DNA of 64,000 nucleotides, from NCBI GenBank assembly GCA_028583415.1, contig CM053275.1:85802278-85866277 (forward strand), in the 5' to 3' direction. Made by a program: the position numbers and the translations under genes. Every line of letters starts with the position of its first letter. The stretch's first letter is position 1. Source of the stretch: Protea cynaroides (Eukaryota > Streptophyta > Magnoliopsida > Proteales > Proteaceae). The notes below the pieces were generated by a model. That model was not told the DNA's origin, ran no database searches, and worked only from the letters and a program-made list of their open reading frames with translations. This document shows positions 10,910 to 22,813 of the stretch, in pieces.

Positions 10910-11700
10910 TAATAAATATAAAATAAAAACTTTAAATGAGAATCACTTATTTATTTATCGCGTTCAATGACCTGTTAAAAAAGACAGTAGAGTGAGTCAC
11001 TCAAGATGATGACGATACATGCTGAGTCATACCACAGTTGGCATTATTCTAAAGTCAGAATTTGCCTCCACAGGTGCAATCGGGTTATGATGCAAATCTA
11101 GCTCCAAGATAAAGCAGCCTTGGCTTTCGACAGCAAACATGCACTTGTTTGATGTGCCCCTTTGAGTACGTTAGAGTTGTGCTTAGGTCAAATATAAGAT
11201 GATAAAGCAATGTGGTAAAATAACGGTGTTTCGAAAAATAAAGGGGAATACCCTCAGTATGTGCTTACAAAAAGGGAGAAAGAATGAGAGAGAAAGAACC
11301 AAGTATATGGTTATTCTAATTGTATAAATTTAAGGCTTCCCTCTCCTCTATTTATAGAGGAGAACATGTCTTTTCAAGGCCTAGAGGAAGGGTGTGTCTC
11401 TTTCCGAACCAACATGTCTTTACAAGACATCCCAAGGAAAGAGTGTGTCCTTTGTAAAGACACTTTATAAATCCAGGTGAAACAAGTTAAACCGTTATCG
11501 ACCCAACAATTCTGGGTCAAACTGGTTAAATCGTTACTGACCCAATAGAAGCCAAATTAAAACTCAACCCATCCAAGGGGTCTTGAGTTCTAATCTCACT
11601 AACCTCACTTCACTAGTTTCATATTGAAAAAACCAAAACAAAACATTTTTTATTTTTATTTTGAAACTTTAGTTAATAAAAACCGATAAAATACAATAAT
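10910..11700 (-). repeat. Non-coding block B, copy 1 (LTR-like)
   Basis: Direct-orientation relative of 33315-34025. Both copies contain, on the minus strand, CTCCTCTATAAATAGAGG (about 11354 and 33734), a strong TATA box set in a short palindrome, about 60 bp after a TGTAAAGACATGTTGG-like segment. This layout is typical of plant copia LTR promoters, but I could not fix TG...CA ends or target duplications, so the LTR reading is an inference. Homology between the copies extends past the apparent TGTTAAA boundary. Confidence 0.6.
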
Positions 11701-14700
11701 TCTCCATAAGTTTCAAAATACCAATAAAACAAATGATAATCTGAGCACATTAAAACGATAGGGCACATTGTCACAGATGTCTTGTGGACTTGAATCTACA
11801 CTAGGTCTGGCATGCCACGCTATAGAGTATGGGTGGAGTCAGACTCATTGAACTGTTCTTCATTGGTGTAGCCGACTGACCTAACAGCCATGTCCTATCA
11901 TTCAACTCTTCAGTCTACCCATTCTTTAAATGGACATTTTGGCTCTGTCCCCATCTTAGCTCATAAAAATTTAAAGAATTCGTCCATAGAAATTTTCATC
12001 GGAAGCAGTCGTACATCCTACATTCACTTAGGTCAGCCCATAGTATACACCACGGTTAACATACCTCTACAAATCTGTGAGTTTTTTTACTGATTAAGAG
12101 TTCTAAAACTCATCATTGGATCATCGCAGTGAGTAATATCTTCTTATCTAATCGAAATAAGCAATAAATGATAGTACTAGTCAAGTCATCTAATGACTTT
12201 GTTTTTATCCTTTGAACCTAATTCCAAGGATCTCCTCTTACATAGGTTGGGTGTTCATTACCTTGATTCATGAATCACGGACCTTAACCTTATTCATTTA
12301 GATGAATATCACAATGGTGGTAAAAAACTAACTAATTTTTCAGTTAGAAATGCCCTAACTGAATAAAAGCGTGCTACCTTCTTAGCTTATCCAGAAATAT
12401 TGTACAACTACCTTAGACATATATGTTTTGGATGTCCTTAAACATTTAAGCAACCGATCAAATCATATCTGTCTTACGTGACACTTGTGTTTCTTGCTTT
12501 TATACCTATTACTTAAGATAGCACAATCAGTTTCGATTTTCATCATATATCTGTCATTGAGATATTTAGCTACTTGGTCCCTATCTTGACTTTTAAATCT
12601 CACATCTCATGAAATTTTATATAGTGGAACCAATATCATAGGTTTCAATTACTCCTCCCACCAACATATGTTTATGCATGTCTTTTATTACACATGTTAG
12701 TGTTCTCGAATCTAAGTTTATCTTCTAGATTTCATAACCACATAATGTTAAGTAGAGACGAACTATTCTACTTGAATTTATTATTATTTTTTTCTTCAAA
12801 TAAATTTACCATGCAAAACCTGCATGCTTAAAATACCTCCATATTTTTTGTTTGATCATAATCTCCCCGAGTATGCATATAATAGCCTATCATTTCCGGT
12901 ATCCATGTACCTTATTTCAAACATAGCATGTAATTAACATAAACATTGTTAAAAATATCATCTGTAATACTTTCAACAAAATCATATCCATGCATATATA
13001 TAAAATTTCATCTATCAATAGACTACATGTTTTAATTAAACATCTTGAATAGATCAACCAATTCTTATTGTCTCAGACTAATATCTCGTTAAAACTTGAA
13101 CTTATCACAGTCTAAAAATAAACTCAACAATAAACATAAGCGTGGACGTCCAAACATAATTTATGCAATGCCATGCAATTTGCAATTTTTAATTTTATAT
13201 TCATATATTAACAATTAGCGATAACCATGGACCAACAATGATTTGATATGTCAGAGAATTTAATAAAACCTGTCCATGCTTTTCAAGTCAAACTGACAAG
13301 TAAATTACGTACTAATGTTATAAACGAAGGCAAAACGACATTATAGTCCAAAATCCTTGGGTATGGACGGGGATAATGGTTGTTTATAACACATAAATCC
13401 AAATCCTTTTTATCTGTTGGAGAATAACATACCTTATACCTTTTTCTTTTGCTTACCCCACAAAAATCGTCCCTCAAAAATCGGGGCCAATGAAGTAAGA
13501 ACTCCGCAAAAATTGGTGCAGATCTCGAGAAGATGATGGCACCTGTTGTTCCTGATCCATGGTTCGAAGAGGGACAAGATGGTGATCCATTGTTAAAGGT
13601 ATCAAATTCGAGAGTTACTACTCAGTGGAAAGAATTGAAGTTTGAAGAAATTCGAAAAAGATCTCCAGGTCCTAATATATGTGCTGTTTAGTCATGATAG
13701 TCCCGATTTTCTTTTTCTTTTTCAATTTCTTTAGGTGTGTTTTTGTAATTACCAACTGGCCTTTTGAAGTACACTAATTTGTTGGTTTGAGTGGGTCCCT
13801 GATACACACACAAGTGATGATGTGGACAAGACAGTGGGGCAAAACCGTCCAAAAAGAAAAGTGGTGAAACCAAAAAGGTTTGAAGATTGAAAATGTGAAA
13901 TTTTAGACTGCCAGCTCATGAAGCGCTTTTAATTCAAATTTCAAATCCAACTCAATAACTGATTTGATTGTGGAAAGTATAAATACATGAATTGTAATAG
14001 AACAGGGCATCGAATGATTTTAATAGAAATTTCTCTTCTTCTTGCTGAGTGAATTAACTCTTCTTTGGAGTTTCTGTCCCTGAACTCGAATCAGGTACAA
14101 TCTGATCCATAAGTCGGATCAGTCCCCCTATTGGATTCCAGCTTGTAAGTAGTTTTCTTGAGTCTGTGTGTTGGGCTTCCTAGCTTTGTCGGCTTTATTG
14201 TTTAGCTATGGCCAATTTGTAGTGTGCTCCTTCCTTTTTGGGTTCTCTAATAATATTCTCTAATTACCCAAAAATAAAAAAAAAAAAACAACTCCACAGA
14301 AGGTAGAATCACCAAAGAATTTGATCTCAGACTGAGGTGTCATCCTTAGAAAACATCCTTCACAATTCATCATGGATAGAGTACTAATTCCAAACCAACG
14401 AACTCAACACTTTGAATGTGCGATTATAAAGTACCCTCCAAAATACAATTTAAGAGGGATCTCGTATCATGATAACCCATGAGAATCACAGACACATATA
14501 CCTATGTTGTCATGAATTCAAACACTAAATCCCATTATGTCTTCCTTGTCAATCACATGTATTTGTTTGCATCTCTTGGACATGCAAGAATCGGTTATTG
14601 TGATGTCCTTTGATTAAAGACATGAAAGATGGCATTTGTTCAACTTCTCAAGCACCAATGAAGTTATCAAATTGTAATAATTAACTTGAAACAAATCGTT

Positions 14701-15160
14701 GGCGATTGGTCACTACGAACCATGGCCAACCACCCAAAGCACGATTTCCAGTGATAACACTTGCGAATTGAAACTATTTAATAAAACCTTGACAACATCC
14801 TTGGTTAGGGGTATAAGTATCTGTCAGAAGCATATCAAACAAAATAAATCGAAGGGAAAACAGTATTGGCCGGGACTCACCAATCCCTCTACCGGATATC
14901 TCGGTAAAGAGCATACCCATTCCGAGTTTTGCAACGAAGATAATAATATTAATCTACATACAATAGTCATCAAACTACAAACAATCTACTCTCTTGACTG
15001 TCTACGGGGTTTAAGCATGGTTGGAAATCGGAAATTATTTCAAAAACCCCTATAACTCTAAGGATTACTATATTCACATTCTAGTGAGAATACTTTTACT
15101 GGAAGACCTTGCAATCCTTACATTTTTATTTTTTTTTATTTACCCATCTACATTTACAAG
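11701..15160. other. Non-coding stretch without recognised gene
   Basis: About 3.4 kb of AT-rich DNA full of stops in all frames. The first half (11740-13250) could be the untranslated part of an old LTR element beside block B, but no domain is legible. A 52-codon frame at 13533 is listed separately. A plus-strand frame at 14699-15055 encodes about 118 residues with no recognised motif and is not treated as a gene. Confidence 0.5.
13533..13691 (+). CDS. Small open frame, 52 codons, unknown
   Basis: ATG at 13533 to TAG at 13689. The peptide (MMAPVVPDPWFEEGQDGDP, then a charged KELKFEEIRKRSPGP segment) looks more like coding sequence than its surroundings: mixed charged residues, no low complexity and no shadow of another frame. 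I recognise no family, and the missing splice signals leave it equally likely to be a gene-fragment exon or chance. Confidence 0.2.
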   Translation: MMAPVVPDPWFEEGQDGDPLLKVSNSRVTTQWKELKFEEIRKRSPGPNICAV

Positions 15161-15165
15161 CATAT
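15161..15165. repeat. Left target-site duplication of the Tat element
   Basis: CATAT immediately before the LTR start TGTTTCGG, repeated exactly at 29420-29424 after the other LTR. Five bases is the normal size for gypsy integration. Confidence 0.9.
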
Positions 15166-15610
15166 TGTTTCGGCTCTGATCCGTCTCGTAGGCTCACCAA
15201 GCTGACTAGACCAGCAAGACAAGCAAAGACAAGGGGAAGAGGCGGGCCTGTGGCCTCGCGTTCACTTCGATGCCAAAGTTAGGGCTCTGTGAACAGTTGA
15301 TGGGTTCAGTGTCGAGCCCACAACAATATTTAAATGTAAGTGGGGTAGGTAAGAGATTCTCCATCCCAGGTGTCAGAGCGAGAATCCCAAGGATGAGTAA
15401 TGAGTAATAAACGTTCTCGTACCTGAATTCTCGGGATTTGCCATATTTATAGTGAATAGTATATTTTCCTTAAATACCGTTTTTTCCCTTGCTCTTGTGT
15501 TCGGGTTTGTGAAGATGCTTTCTTATATCCAATCGAGAACATCCACATGGTTTGTTGGTCGAGTCCTACGTGTCGTAGTTCTATTGACAGCGTGGCAGAA
15601 TTCTCCAACA
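15166..15610 (-). mobile_element. 3' LTR of the Tat element
   Basis: 445 bp, pairing with 29011-29419 and sharing GTTTCGGC...TCCGTCTCGTAGG, AACAGTTGATGGG, GAATTCTCGGGATTTGCC and the final CCAACA. It carries about 36 bp (a GGCGGGCCTGTGG segment near 15241) absent from its partner. A minus-strand TATAAATA lies at 15451-15444. Confidence 0.92.
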
Positions 15611-15819
15611 CTTGCCTCGTTGCCCTGCTGAATCTGTAGGGTTCGGCTGAGCAAAGAAGAAGGATGAAAATTCCCCCCAATAATTTGCCTTGTTGCTCTG
15701 TTGAATCCGTAAGGTTCGACTGTGTATAAATTCTTGCCAATATGGATCAACCGCTGTCACGTTATTCTCTGTGTGGGAGACTGATGCCGATGTTGAATTT
15801 GGGGGTGTGCGAGATGTGT

Positions 15820-16640
15820 TGATGTCAAGTTGGTCATGAGGGTACTGATGTGGGCACTGCGACCAAACCACATCGGTCAATTTCCATATGTCTACCGAGG
15901 TGATCACGGGAATATCATGTGACTCATGCGGCGGTTGTGTTCTGATGCGACTGGACCGATGTGGGCACTCCGGCCAGTACACATCGGTCCTTTTGAAGAA
16001 ATTTGTCGATGTAGTCATGGGATTGGCACGTGACCTATGTAGCGGGGGTGATCCGACATGACTGGACCGATGTGGACACTGCGGCCAGTACACATCGATC
16101 CATTTGAAGAAGTTTGCCAATGTGGTCACGGGATTGCCACGTGACCTATGCAGCGGCGGTGATCCGATGTGACTGGACCGATGTGGGCATGGGATTGGCA
16201 CGTGATTTATGCAGTGTCGACGATCCGATGTGACTAGACCGATGTGGGCACTGCGATCAGTACACATCAGTCCACTTGAAGAAGTTTGTCGATGTGGTCA
16301 CGGGATTGGCACGTGACTTATGCAGTGGCGACGATCCGATGTGACTGGACCAATGTGGGCACTGCGGTCAATACACATCGATCCATTTGAAGAAGTTTGC
16401 CGATGTGGTCAAGGGATTGGCTGGTGATCTATGCAGTGGCGGCGATCCGATGTGACTGGATCGATGTGGGCACTGCGGCCAGTACACATTGATCCATTTG
16501 AAGAAGTTTGCCGATGTGGTCATGGGATTGGCACGTGACCTTTCGTCCTTTTGTATGCTGATGTAGAGGGGCCGATATAGGCACGGGATTGTCACGTGAC
16601 CCGTCCCTCTGCTGTAGACCGATGTAAAGGGGCCGATGTG
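15820..16640. repeat. Tandem array, period about 112-115 bp
   Basis: Units marked by GAAGAA(G/A)TTTG(C/T)C(G/A)ATGT start near 15995, 16109, 16279, 16389 and 16501. Each unit has two halves, both containing GACCGATGTGGGCAC-type sequence. The 170-bp step between the second and third markers equals one and a half units. The array lies between the 3' LTR and the plus-strand promoter. Frames across it are shadows of the repeat. Confidence 0.85.
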
Positions 16641-16694
16641 GGCAATGCGGACAATATACGTCAGTCCTTTTTAGAGACTTTGTTGTTGCCATTG

Positions 16695-16790
16695 ACTAAC
16701 GGATTCGGATCCGATTACGGATTCGGATCCAGTTATGGATTCCGATTCGATTACGGATTCGGATTCGATTACGGATCTGGGTCGGGAACA
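16695..16790. repeat. Minisatellite of GATTACGGATTCG type
   Basis: Four to five short units of about 18-20 bp built from ACGGATTCGGATCCGATT and its variants, ending at ACGGATCTGGG. It directly precedes the plus-strand promoter region. Confidence 0.8.
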
Positions 16791-16907
16791 TGGATACCGC
16801 AAAGCGGGACCCGACTAACGGACCCGGGGAGCGTCGTCGGTAATAAATGCACCACTTCAACGTTCCTATAGTGAGGTGCCACGTGGAGTGTCCGTAAGTA
16901 GATTGCA

Positions 16908-16915
16908 TATATAAG
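16908..16915 (+). promoter_or_regulatory. TATA box of the antisense gene
   Basis: TATATAAG in a GC-richer context, about 220 bp upstream of the ATG at 17129 and facing away from the 3' LTR. CACGTGG, a G-box-type core, lies about 30 bp upstream (about 16880). Together they suggest a promoter for the plus strand, separate from the LTR promoter. A 20-codon upstream open frame begins at about 16931. Confidence 0.55.
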
Positions 16916-17284
16916 GGAGCGGTGGGGTATGGATGACCCTCATTCTGGAGAACTGTTGCTCACGTCGCGAACGGAAGGCACGGCTCTTTGACATCGGCTC
17001 TTTGACTTTGGTTCGGCGACATCGGCGCTGTAACATCGGCGTTGGGACATCGACTCTACGCAGAAGTTTGCTTGCTTGTATTCAGTAAGTCTTGTTTTCC
17101 TTAACTTGGTTGTCCATTTTCTTAGCCAATGGTTGATGAGGGGAGGGATACAGATATGGAGGTAGACATCGAAACTGTGGGAACGTTGTCCTCCAATAGT
17201 AGTAATAGTAGCTCTACTTCGTCTAGCAGTGGATCGACTGCTAGCACATCATCAGCATGGGTATCTACAGATCGGGTATCCAAG

Positions 17285-17289
17285 GGCGG
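17285..17289. repeat. Left target-site duplication of solo LTR A
   Basis: GGCGG before the LTR, repeated at 19602-19606. Removing one copy plus the LTR restores the reading frame of the interrupted gene. Confidence 0.9.
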
Positions 17290-19601
17290 TGTAAGACCGT
17301 ATCAAACTAACCGGTCTTACCACCTTGTACCAGGTCTACCTATCATGGTCGAGCCACGTGGACCAAGTGCGTGAAGGAAATCACAAGACCAGGTATGAAA
17401 TTGACCCAAAAATAGTAAATTTGAGGGTAGGGTCGCATGCCTAAACAGGTAGGGTCGACCCCACCTGAACAGAGTCCAACCCATGACTTTTCAGTACTAG
17501 GGTCGGATGACTTGAGACCCTAGGGTCGACAGATCCTGCGACCCTAACATCGACCCTAGGATGACAAACTGAAACCGTAATCAGGAAACTTTTCTAATTT
17601 CAAGGGGATCCTTTCCTAATTTCGATGGAACTTATTTTGGGAGGTTTTCCTCTATAAATAGGATGTCCCTTAGCCTCTTTCACTCCTTTTGAAACCCTAA
17701 TTGAAAGTGAGAGAAAGAGAAGAGAAGGAGAAGAGAAGGAGAGTTGGAGAAGAAGACTAAGGAGAAGAAATTCAGAGAAATCTCTGAATCTCAGTAAGCT
17801 TAAGGTATGAATACATTCTCCATAAATTATGTAAGACCCTAGAATAGTTTATGAAGAAGGTAGGATCTAGGAGAAAGCCAAATCATCCATCCATGGATAG
17901 ATTCCAATGGAATCCATGGAGGAAATCATTGTAAACAAGTAAAGTGTATAACATGGAGTTTTGAGCCATAGAATAATCATAGAATAGACTATAAAAGTAA
18001 GCCGAAGCATTCAAAGATGAAAGAATAGACTGTAGGATGAAAGGTCAACTTATGACTACGTGTGGTAGCACGTAGGATCGATTGGTAACCGACCCTACCA
18101 GACCATAGGATCGACCCCATGCTCTCGGAAAGTCCAGGGAGGCTGTGGTCGCACCTAGGGTCGATGGATAACCGACCCTATGATCGACTCTACACCCTGG
18201 GGTCTCAGAAAACTGCTACCCTACCTGCGACCCAACCTACGACCCTAGTAGTACAGCAAGCTTAAAACTGTTGGAATTAATTATAATTAAAATCTATCGA
18301 CTTGTTAGGTTTTTCTACTGATCTAAAAGTGATTCTTAAAGCTTGAAAGAGGATCTACACTCAATCAAAGGTGAGGGAACAAGACCTAAACTAGTTGTCT
18401 AATAATAAACTGTTTTTATTTATTGAGTCCATTGCTATGACTGATTCTATGCATGTATGCTTGTAATGTGCATTCAACATGTCATCCAATATTCCTACTA
18501 TTAATGTTCATGGATATTTAATTCTATTTATTTATAACATGATGATGATGATGATGCTAGGAATAGGCATGTGAATGTATGTGTGTGGTTAGTGTGCTTG
18601 ATGCGAGTGGAGCATCAGGGGGAGGGCGTGACATTGTAGTGTGTCTTGGTCACTAGACTCTAGCTCTATCTCTACTCAAGTCTTGTCCACTAACATCGTC
18701 GTATCGTCATTACCTTAGCAGAGCTATTACGTCATAGGGCATCAGGGGAGGTGGTCTCGGACCGTGTAGTCTCTGACTCTGCCGGGGGGCCTTAGCTCTA
18801 TCTCTATGGACGTATTGAGGGATGCTGGGGTAAGACCTTGGATACACTGTTTGACATTAGGATTGGTTAGTTGCCAACCCAGTTTGCAAGCCCTCGCCAA
18901 TAGGGCTTACGTGTTGGTATGGGAACATGTGGTACTTTAATGCCGATACCCATTGAGTACACTGTTTCCATGGTGGGTGCATGTGGGACGACAATGCCGA
19001 TATTCATTGGGCGGCTTCACACACTCGTGTATAGAGGTGATGCGACCACCGAACCTTTCTATAGCACATTGCAAACTTATATACCAGACCACAGATATGA
19101 ATTGAATGCATGCATATGTTTGTTGCATTGTTTTGTTTGCTCACTGAGCTGTGATGTGTGCTCACCCTTTTCAAATTCAAATATTTTAGTTGATGATGCA
19201 GGTATGACCGTGCAAGATTATATGAGTGCTCCCGTATTCGGGCATGTTACGACGATGGATGCAGAAGATATAAATGGAGACGCATGATTCGTCTTGCGAA
19301 TGCAACTCATGCGTTTTCGATTAGATTTTATTTGGATTACTGAATAAATGTAATTGATTATTTTATTTACTTATGTCTCAGTCAATGATAGATAATTGGT
19401 ATTTTATATATGATTATCACATTTAGATTCTCAGTTCATTTAATATTTAAGACTTCCGCTATTGTGTATTTACTCTGATTATTATTGTGGATGTGTATGG
19501 TTTAAGCAAACGGACATAGCCTATTTGAGATCCTGGTTGAACCGTTGGTTTATTAGCGGTTCATCACACAATTCTGAACAGTACGAAATTGAGGTGTGAC
19601 A
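17290..19601 (+). mobile_element. Solo LTR A of a gypsy family (2312 bp)
   Basis: Starts TGTAAGACC, ends GAGGTGTGACA and is flanked by GGCGG. Homologous to 54597-56929 (minus) and 61893-64000 (plus). From the start it has a cluster of AGGGTCG/CGACCCT motifs (17400-17570), a TATA box CTCTATAAATAGG (17651), a purine-rich GAGAAGGAGAAG leader (17705-17760), a second cluster of the same motif (18050-18260), then degenerate repeats with TAGCTCTATCTCT (18660, 18790). No gag-pol and no partner LTR: a solo LTR left by recombination. Open frames inside are not genes. Confidence 0.92.
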
Positions 19602-22244
19602 GGCGGTCTCGAGATGGATTTAAGGACAGAGGAGTCCGTTGAACCAAGCAAAAGTCCGTTTCGGAACATCAGCAGGGCATGAACTTCATCTGGCCTGTAT
19701 CAGCAAGAATTATTGGCCGGGGTCTCGACACATGAATTAGGGTCCGAGGTCATTCTTGAGGCCCGAGAAAAGGCTGATGCCCCTCCGAAATTTGATGCGA
19801 GGGAAGAGGTCTGCCTGCTGACCAAGGCGGAATTTGTCAGTCTTCGGAAGCGATATCAAATATTCGTCGATGTGGAGATCCGGATGCCTGACCCAGGGGA
19901 TAGGGGTTGCTGGAGTCGTCGGTCGGAGCTTTGTGTAAACCTCGAGATGTTCAAGGGTGGTTTCTGCCTACCGATACTGCGGTTGGTGGCCGAGATCCTG
20001 GAATATTATAAGGTTGCCCCAATCTAGTTGATGCCTAACTCGTTGAAGAACATGATAGCTTTTATCGTGAATTTTAGGAATCTGGGGTAGAGGCCGATGC
20101 TGAACATGTTCCGGGCCATGTTTTCGTTCAACGACTATTGCAAGACGGGGTGGTATTAATTCGCAAAGAAGCCGAACTTCGGTGACATTTTGGCAGATAA
20201 GCCTACATCGATCGAACTCTGAAAGAATAAATTCTTCTACATCCAGGGCGAGAATGTGGTGTTGGAGAACGTCTGGGTAAAATTGGATGCAGAAATGCTG
20301 AATACCGATGTGCCCCTGCTGCTAGAAGAGTCCGAATTGCTTCGACGCGCTCGTCAGTCAGAGGGGACTCCCATCCATGTCGCCGACCTGAGAAATACCT
20401 TACTTTTATATGAGAACAGACTGCGTGAGTATTGTCCTTGACGTAGTGTATGCGAACATCGACCTACTAACTCTTGGCTGATTCTGTTTTTGTATGTTGC
20501 AATGATGTTGTCGAAGGAATATCTGATGGAGCTGCGGAGGAAGGAGGCCGCCAAAGAACGGAAGGCCGAGGCGAAGAGGTCCCAGGACGACCAAGGGAAA
20601 CGGAAAGCGCTGGACAGGCGCAGTGGTGAGGGGGACGCGGCGCAAAAAACCCTAAAAAGATCACGTAAGACATCCCCTGATTCTGCTTTGGCCGATGCCG
20701 CTCGTATCTATGCCATGCCCCTGATCCCTCGGTATCGTATTCTTGATTTTTCAGGAAAGGGGGCCACTGTCACCACCACTAAGGCAGTTCTCGCGCTTGC
20801 TGAATCGACGGGGACAGGTGGGGATAGGCATCCCACTCCTCAACACCCCCAACAACACTTTACGTCCCCATCCGTCAGACCGAGGGAGTACCTAAGGCAG
20901 GGGGGATATGAGTGAGTTCCGTCGTATTCCCCTCATCGGCCCCTTGCCCAGGAGGAAGACGGGTGATGAGAAAGTATTCCGTCCTGACTGGGCCTTGACC
21001 GATGATGATACGGCCATTGGCGATATCCGCGCTGCTCGGGAGCTGATAAAGGGGGCCGTCCTGCCTCGAGACTGGGAGTTGGTGCAAGATCTACCCACAC
21101 CGTCCCTGATATCGGGCGCCGATACCCTTACTGCGTCGGTAAGTTGGTGACCTTGCCTCTTTAACCCCTTTCCGACCTTACGTCTTGTTGTCTTGCTTAA
21201 TGTTCCTTATCTTTTTCCTTTTTGTTTTGGTGCAGCTCGGTGTGTACATGGAAACTCTGAAGCAACGCGCCGAAAAAATGGCGAAGGACTTGAGCCTTGA
21301 GCGAGACAGATCGCAAGTTGCATCAGGCTGAGGAGCAGAGGGAAGATGCCAAGATGTAGCTTCGCTCCAAGGAACGGGAGTTCACTTCTGTGACTGTTGA
21401 GAACGCTCAACTCCGAGCCGAGGTGGAGACTCTGCGTGAGGAGAGAGTCCATCATCAGGAGGCGAAGAAGGCGAGTAAGGAGCGGATTGCCAAGTTGCGG
21501 TCTATCGCTGAAGCTGCCAAAGAACGGGGGACGAAGTTCAAGGAAGCATTCCTGAAGGCTAGATCCATAGCTGCCGGGGCCGTCCGCCTATATCAGAAAT
21601 TGGAGGCCTTCAAGGAGCTGGTGGGAAGATGCTCTCTGCACAGCTTCTCCCAGGGTGCCGAGGCATTGAAGGAATATGTGGATGAAAAGGTGCCCGGGGT
21701 GGACTATGCTGATGCCGAATGCTTGAGACCTGTCAATGTGTCGGCGGAGATACCCGAGGTGGACGATGCCGAGATTCTTCGACAGCTTGCAAAGGTATTT
21801 GAAGGAGAGGATCCCCCCTTCCCCTGATGGCGATGATGAGACTCCCTCTACTCCTCGGGCCAGTACTGCCTCACCCACGGGTCTTCCCCACACCCCCGGT
21901 GGTTCTCCTTCGCGTACTGCTGGCGAAGCTGGCAGTAGCGGGGTGGTTCACCACGGAGAGAGCAGTTAGGGATCTGTCCATGTAACTATCATTTTTTTAA
22001 TGTTTTTTTTATAGTACCGATGGGGTTCCTCAGTGTCTTTGCTTTAAGGGGAGCCCCTGCTTATGAAATGTAGAACTGTTGTTGAACTCTTTTGAGCATA
22101 TGTGAAATGTAGTTGTCTTTGACTGACTTTAAATTGTTTCGTCTTTTATTTCCTTGGACTTGAATTGTGTATGGCCTAAACTGGCTTGACTACCGCTAGT
22201 CGATATGCGGCCGTCAAAACTAAGATTGGGGCTGTCTACCCTCC

Positions 22245-22700
22245 TTGGTATCAGATGTGTCGCATGGGTCATACTTTAGGTTGGTGTTCCTTCTACCCTC
22301 CTCGGCCAAATGTGTCCACAAGTTAGTGAACTCTTTTGGCCGCATGGATCGCAGTTTAGGTTGGAGCTATCTACCCTCCTCGGCCAAATGTGTCCACAAG
22401 TTAGTGAACTCTTTTGACCTCATGGGTCTGAACCAAAGGCCGGAGCTCTGTCTACCCTCCTCAGCCAAATGTGTCCACAAGTTAATAAACTCTTTTGGCC
22501 GCATGGGTCTCAACCAAAGGTCGGAGCTCTGTCTACCCTCCTCGGCCAAATGTGTCAACAAGTTATTGAACTCTTTTGGCCGCATGGGTCTCAACCAAAG
22601 GTCGGAGCTCTGTCTACCCTCCTCGGCCAAATGTGTCCACAAGTTATGAACTCTTTTGACTGCATGGGTCACAATTTAGGTTGGAGCTCTGTCCACCGTT
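22245..22700. repeat. Tandem array, period 78-81 bp
   Basis: Units beginning CTACCCTCCTCGGCCAAATG start at 22293, 22371, 22452, 22533 and 22613, with a partial unit before. It fills the space between the stop of the plus-strand gene (21967) and the stop of minus-strand pol (22814), where the two transcripts converge. Frames on both strands here are repeat shadows. Confidence 0.9.
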
Positions 22701-22813
22701 TGTCATTTCTTGCACTGTGACATCAGTATTGAGACAATACTGGAATCCAGATGACCCTTTCCTTGATTTGAAAATGATTTCCGTAATGGCTAGTGTTACA
22801 TCATTGGAAAAAG

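Larger units (their letters stand above)
17129..21967 (+). pseudogene. Antisense gene of the Tat element (PF04195-like, coiled coil)
   Basis: Runs opposite to gag-pol. Exon 1 starts at ATG 17129 with an acidic, Ser-rich N-terminus, interrupted after VSTDRVSKGG by the solo LTR; subtracting the LTR and one target copy restores the frame at 19607. The next part contains LPILRLVAEILEYYKVAPI, MIAFIVNFRNLG and KTGWY...FAKKPNFGDI, the pattern of PF04195 (putative gypsy-type transposon domain). A donor at about 20425 (GTGAGT) faces a poor acceptor near 20500. A Lys/Glu-rich segment follows. The intron 21139-21235 has clean GTAAGT and TGCAG ends. Exon 3 encodes a heptad-rich coiled coil (21240-21640) and a Ser/Pro tail. 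Stops at about 19677, 20025, 20086, 20157 and 20219 and a frameshift near 21310 disable it. Function unknown. Confidence 0.75.

Noticed and set aside
14699..15055. 118-codon plus-strand frame
   Set aside because: No recognised domain; kept as non-coding for lack of support.
15581..16871. Several long minus- and plus-strand frames between 15581 and 16871, including one of 228 codons
   Set aside because: They follow the 112-115-bp tandem repeat and the minisatellite; the peptide repetition only mirrors the DNA repeat.
17095..17125. Possible 5' UTR intron (GTAAGT...TTAG) before the antisense gene
   Set aside because: At 31 bp it is too short for a plant spliceosomal intron.
18919..19287. 122-codon frame in solo LTR A
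   Set aside because: It lies within LTR repeats, has no recognisable domain, and the matching positions in LTRs B and C are not open in the same way.
22245..22672. Repeat proteins of 134 and 101 codons
   Set aside because: Products of the 78-81-bp array read in both directions, with no start context or domain.
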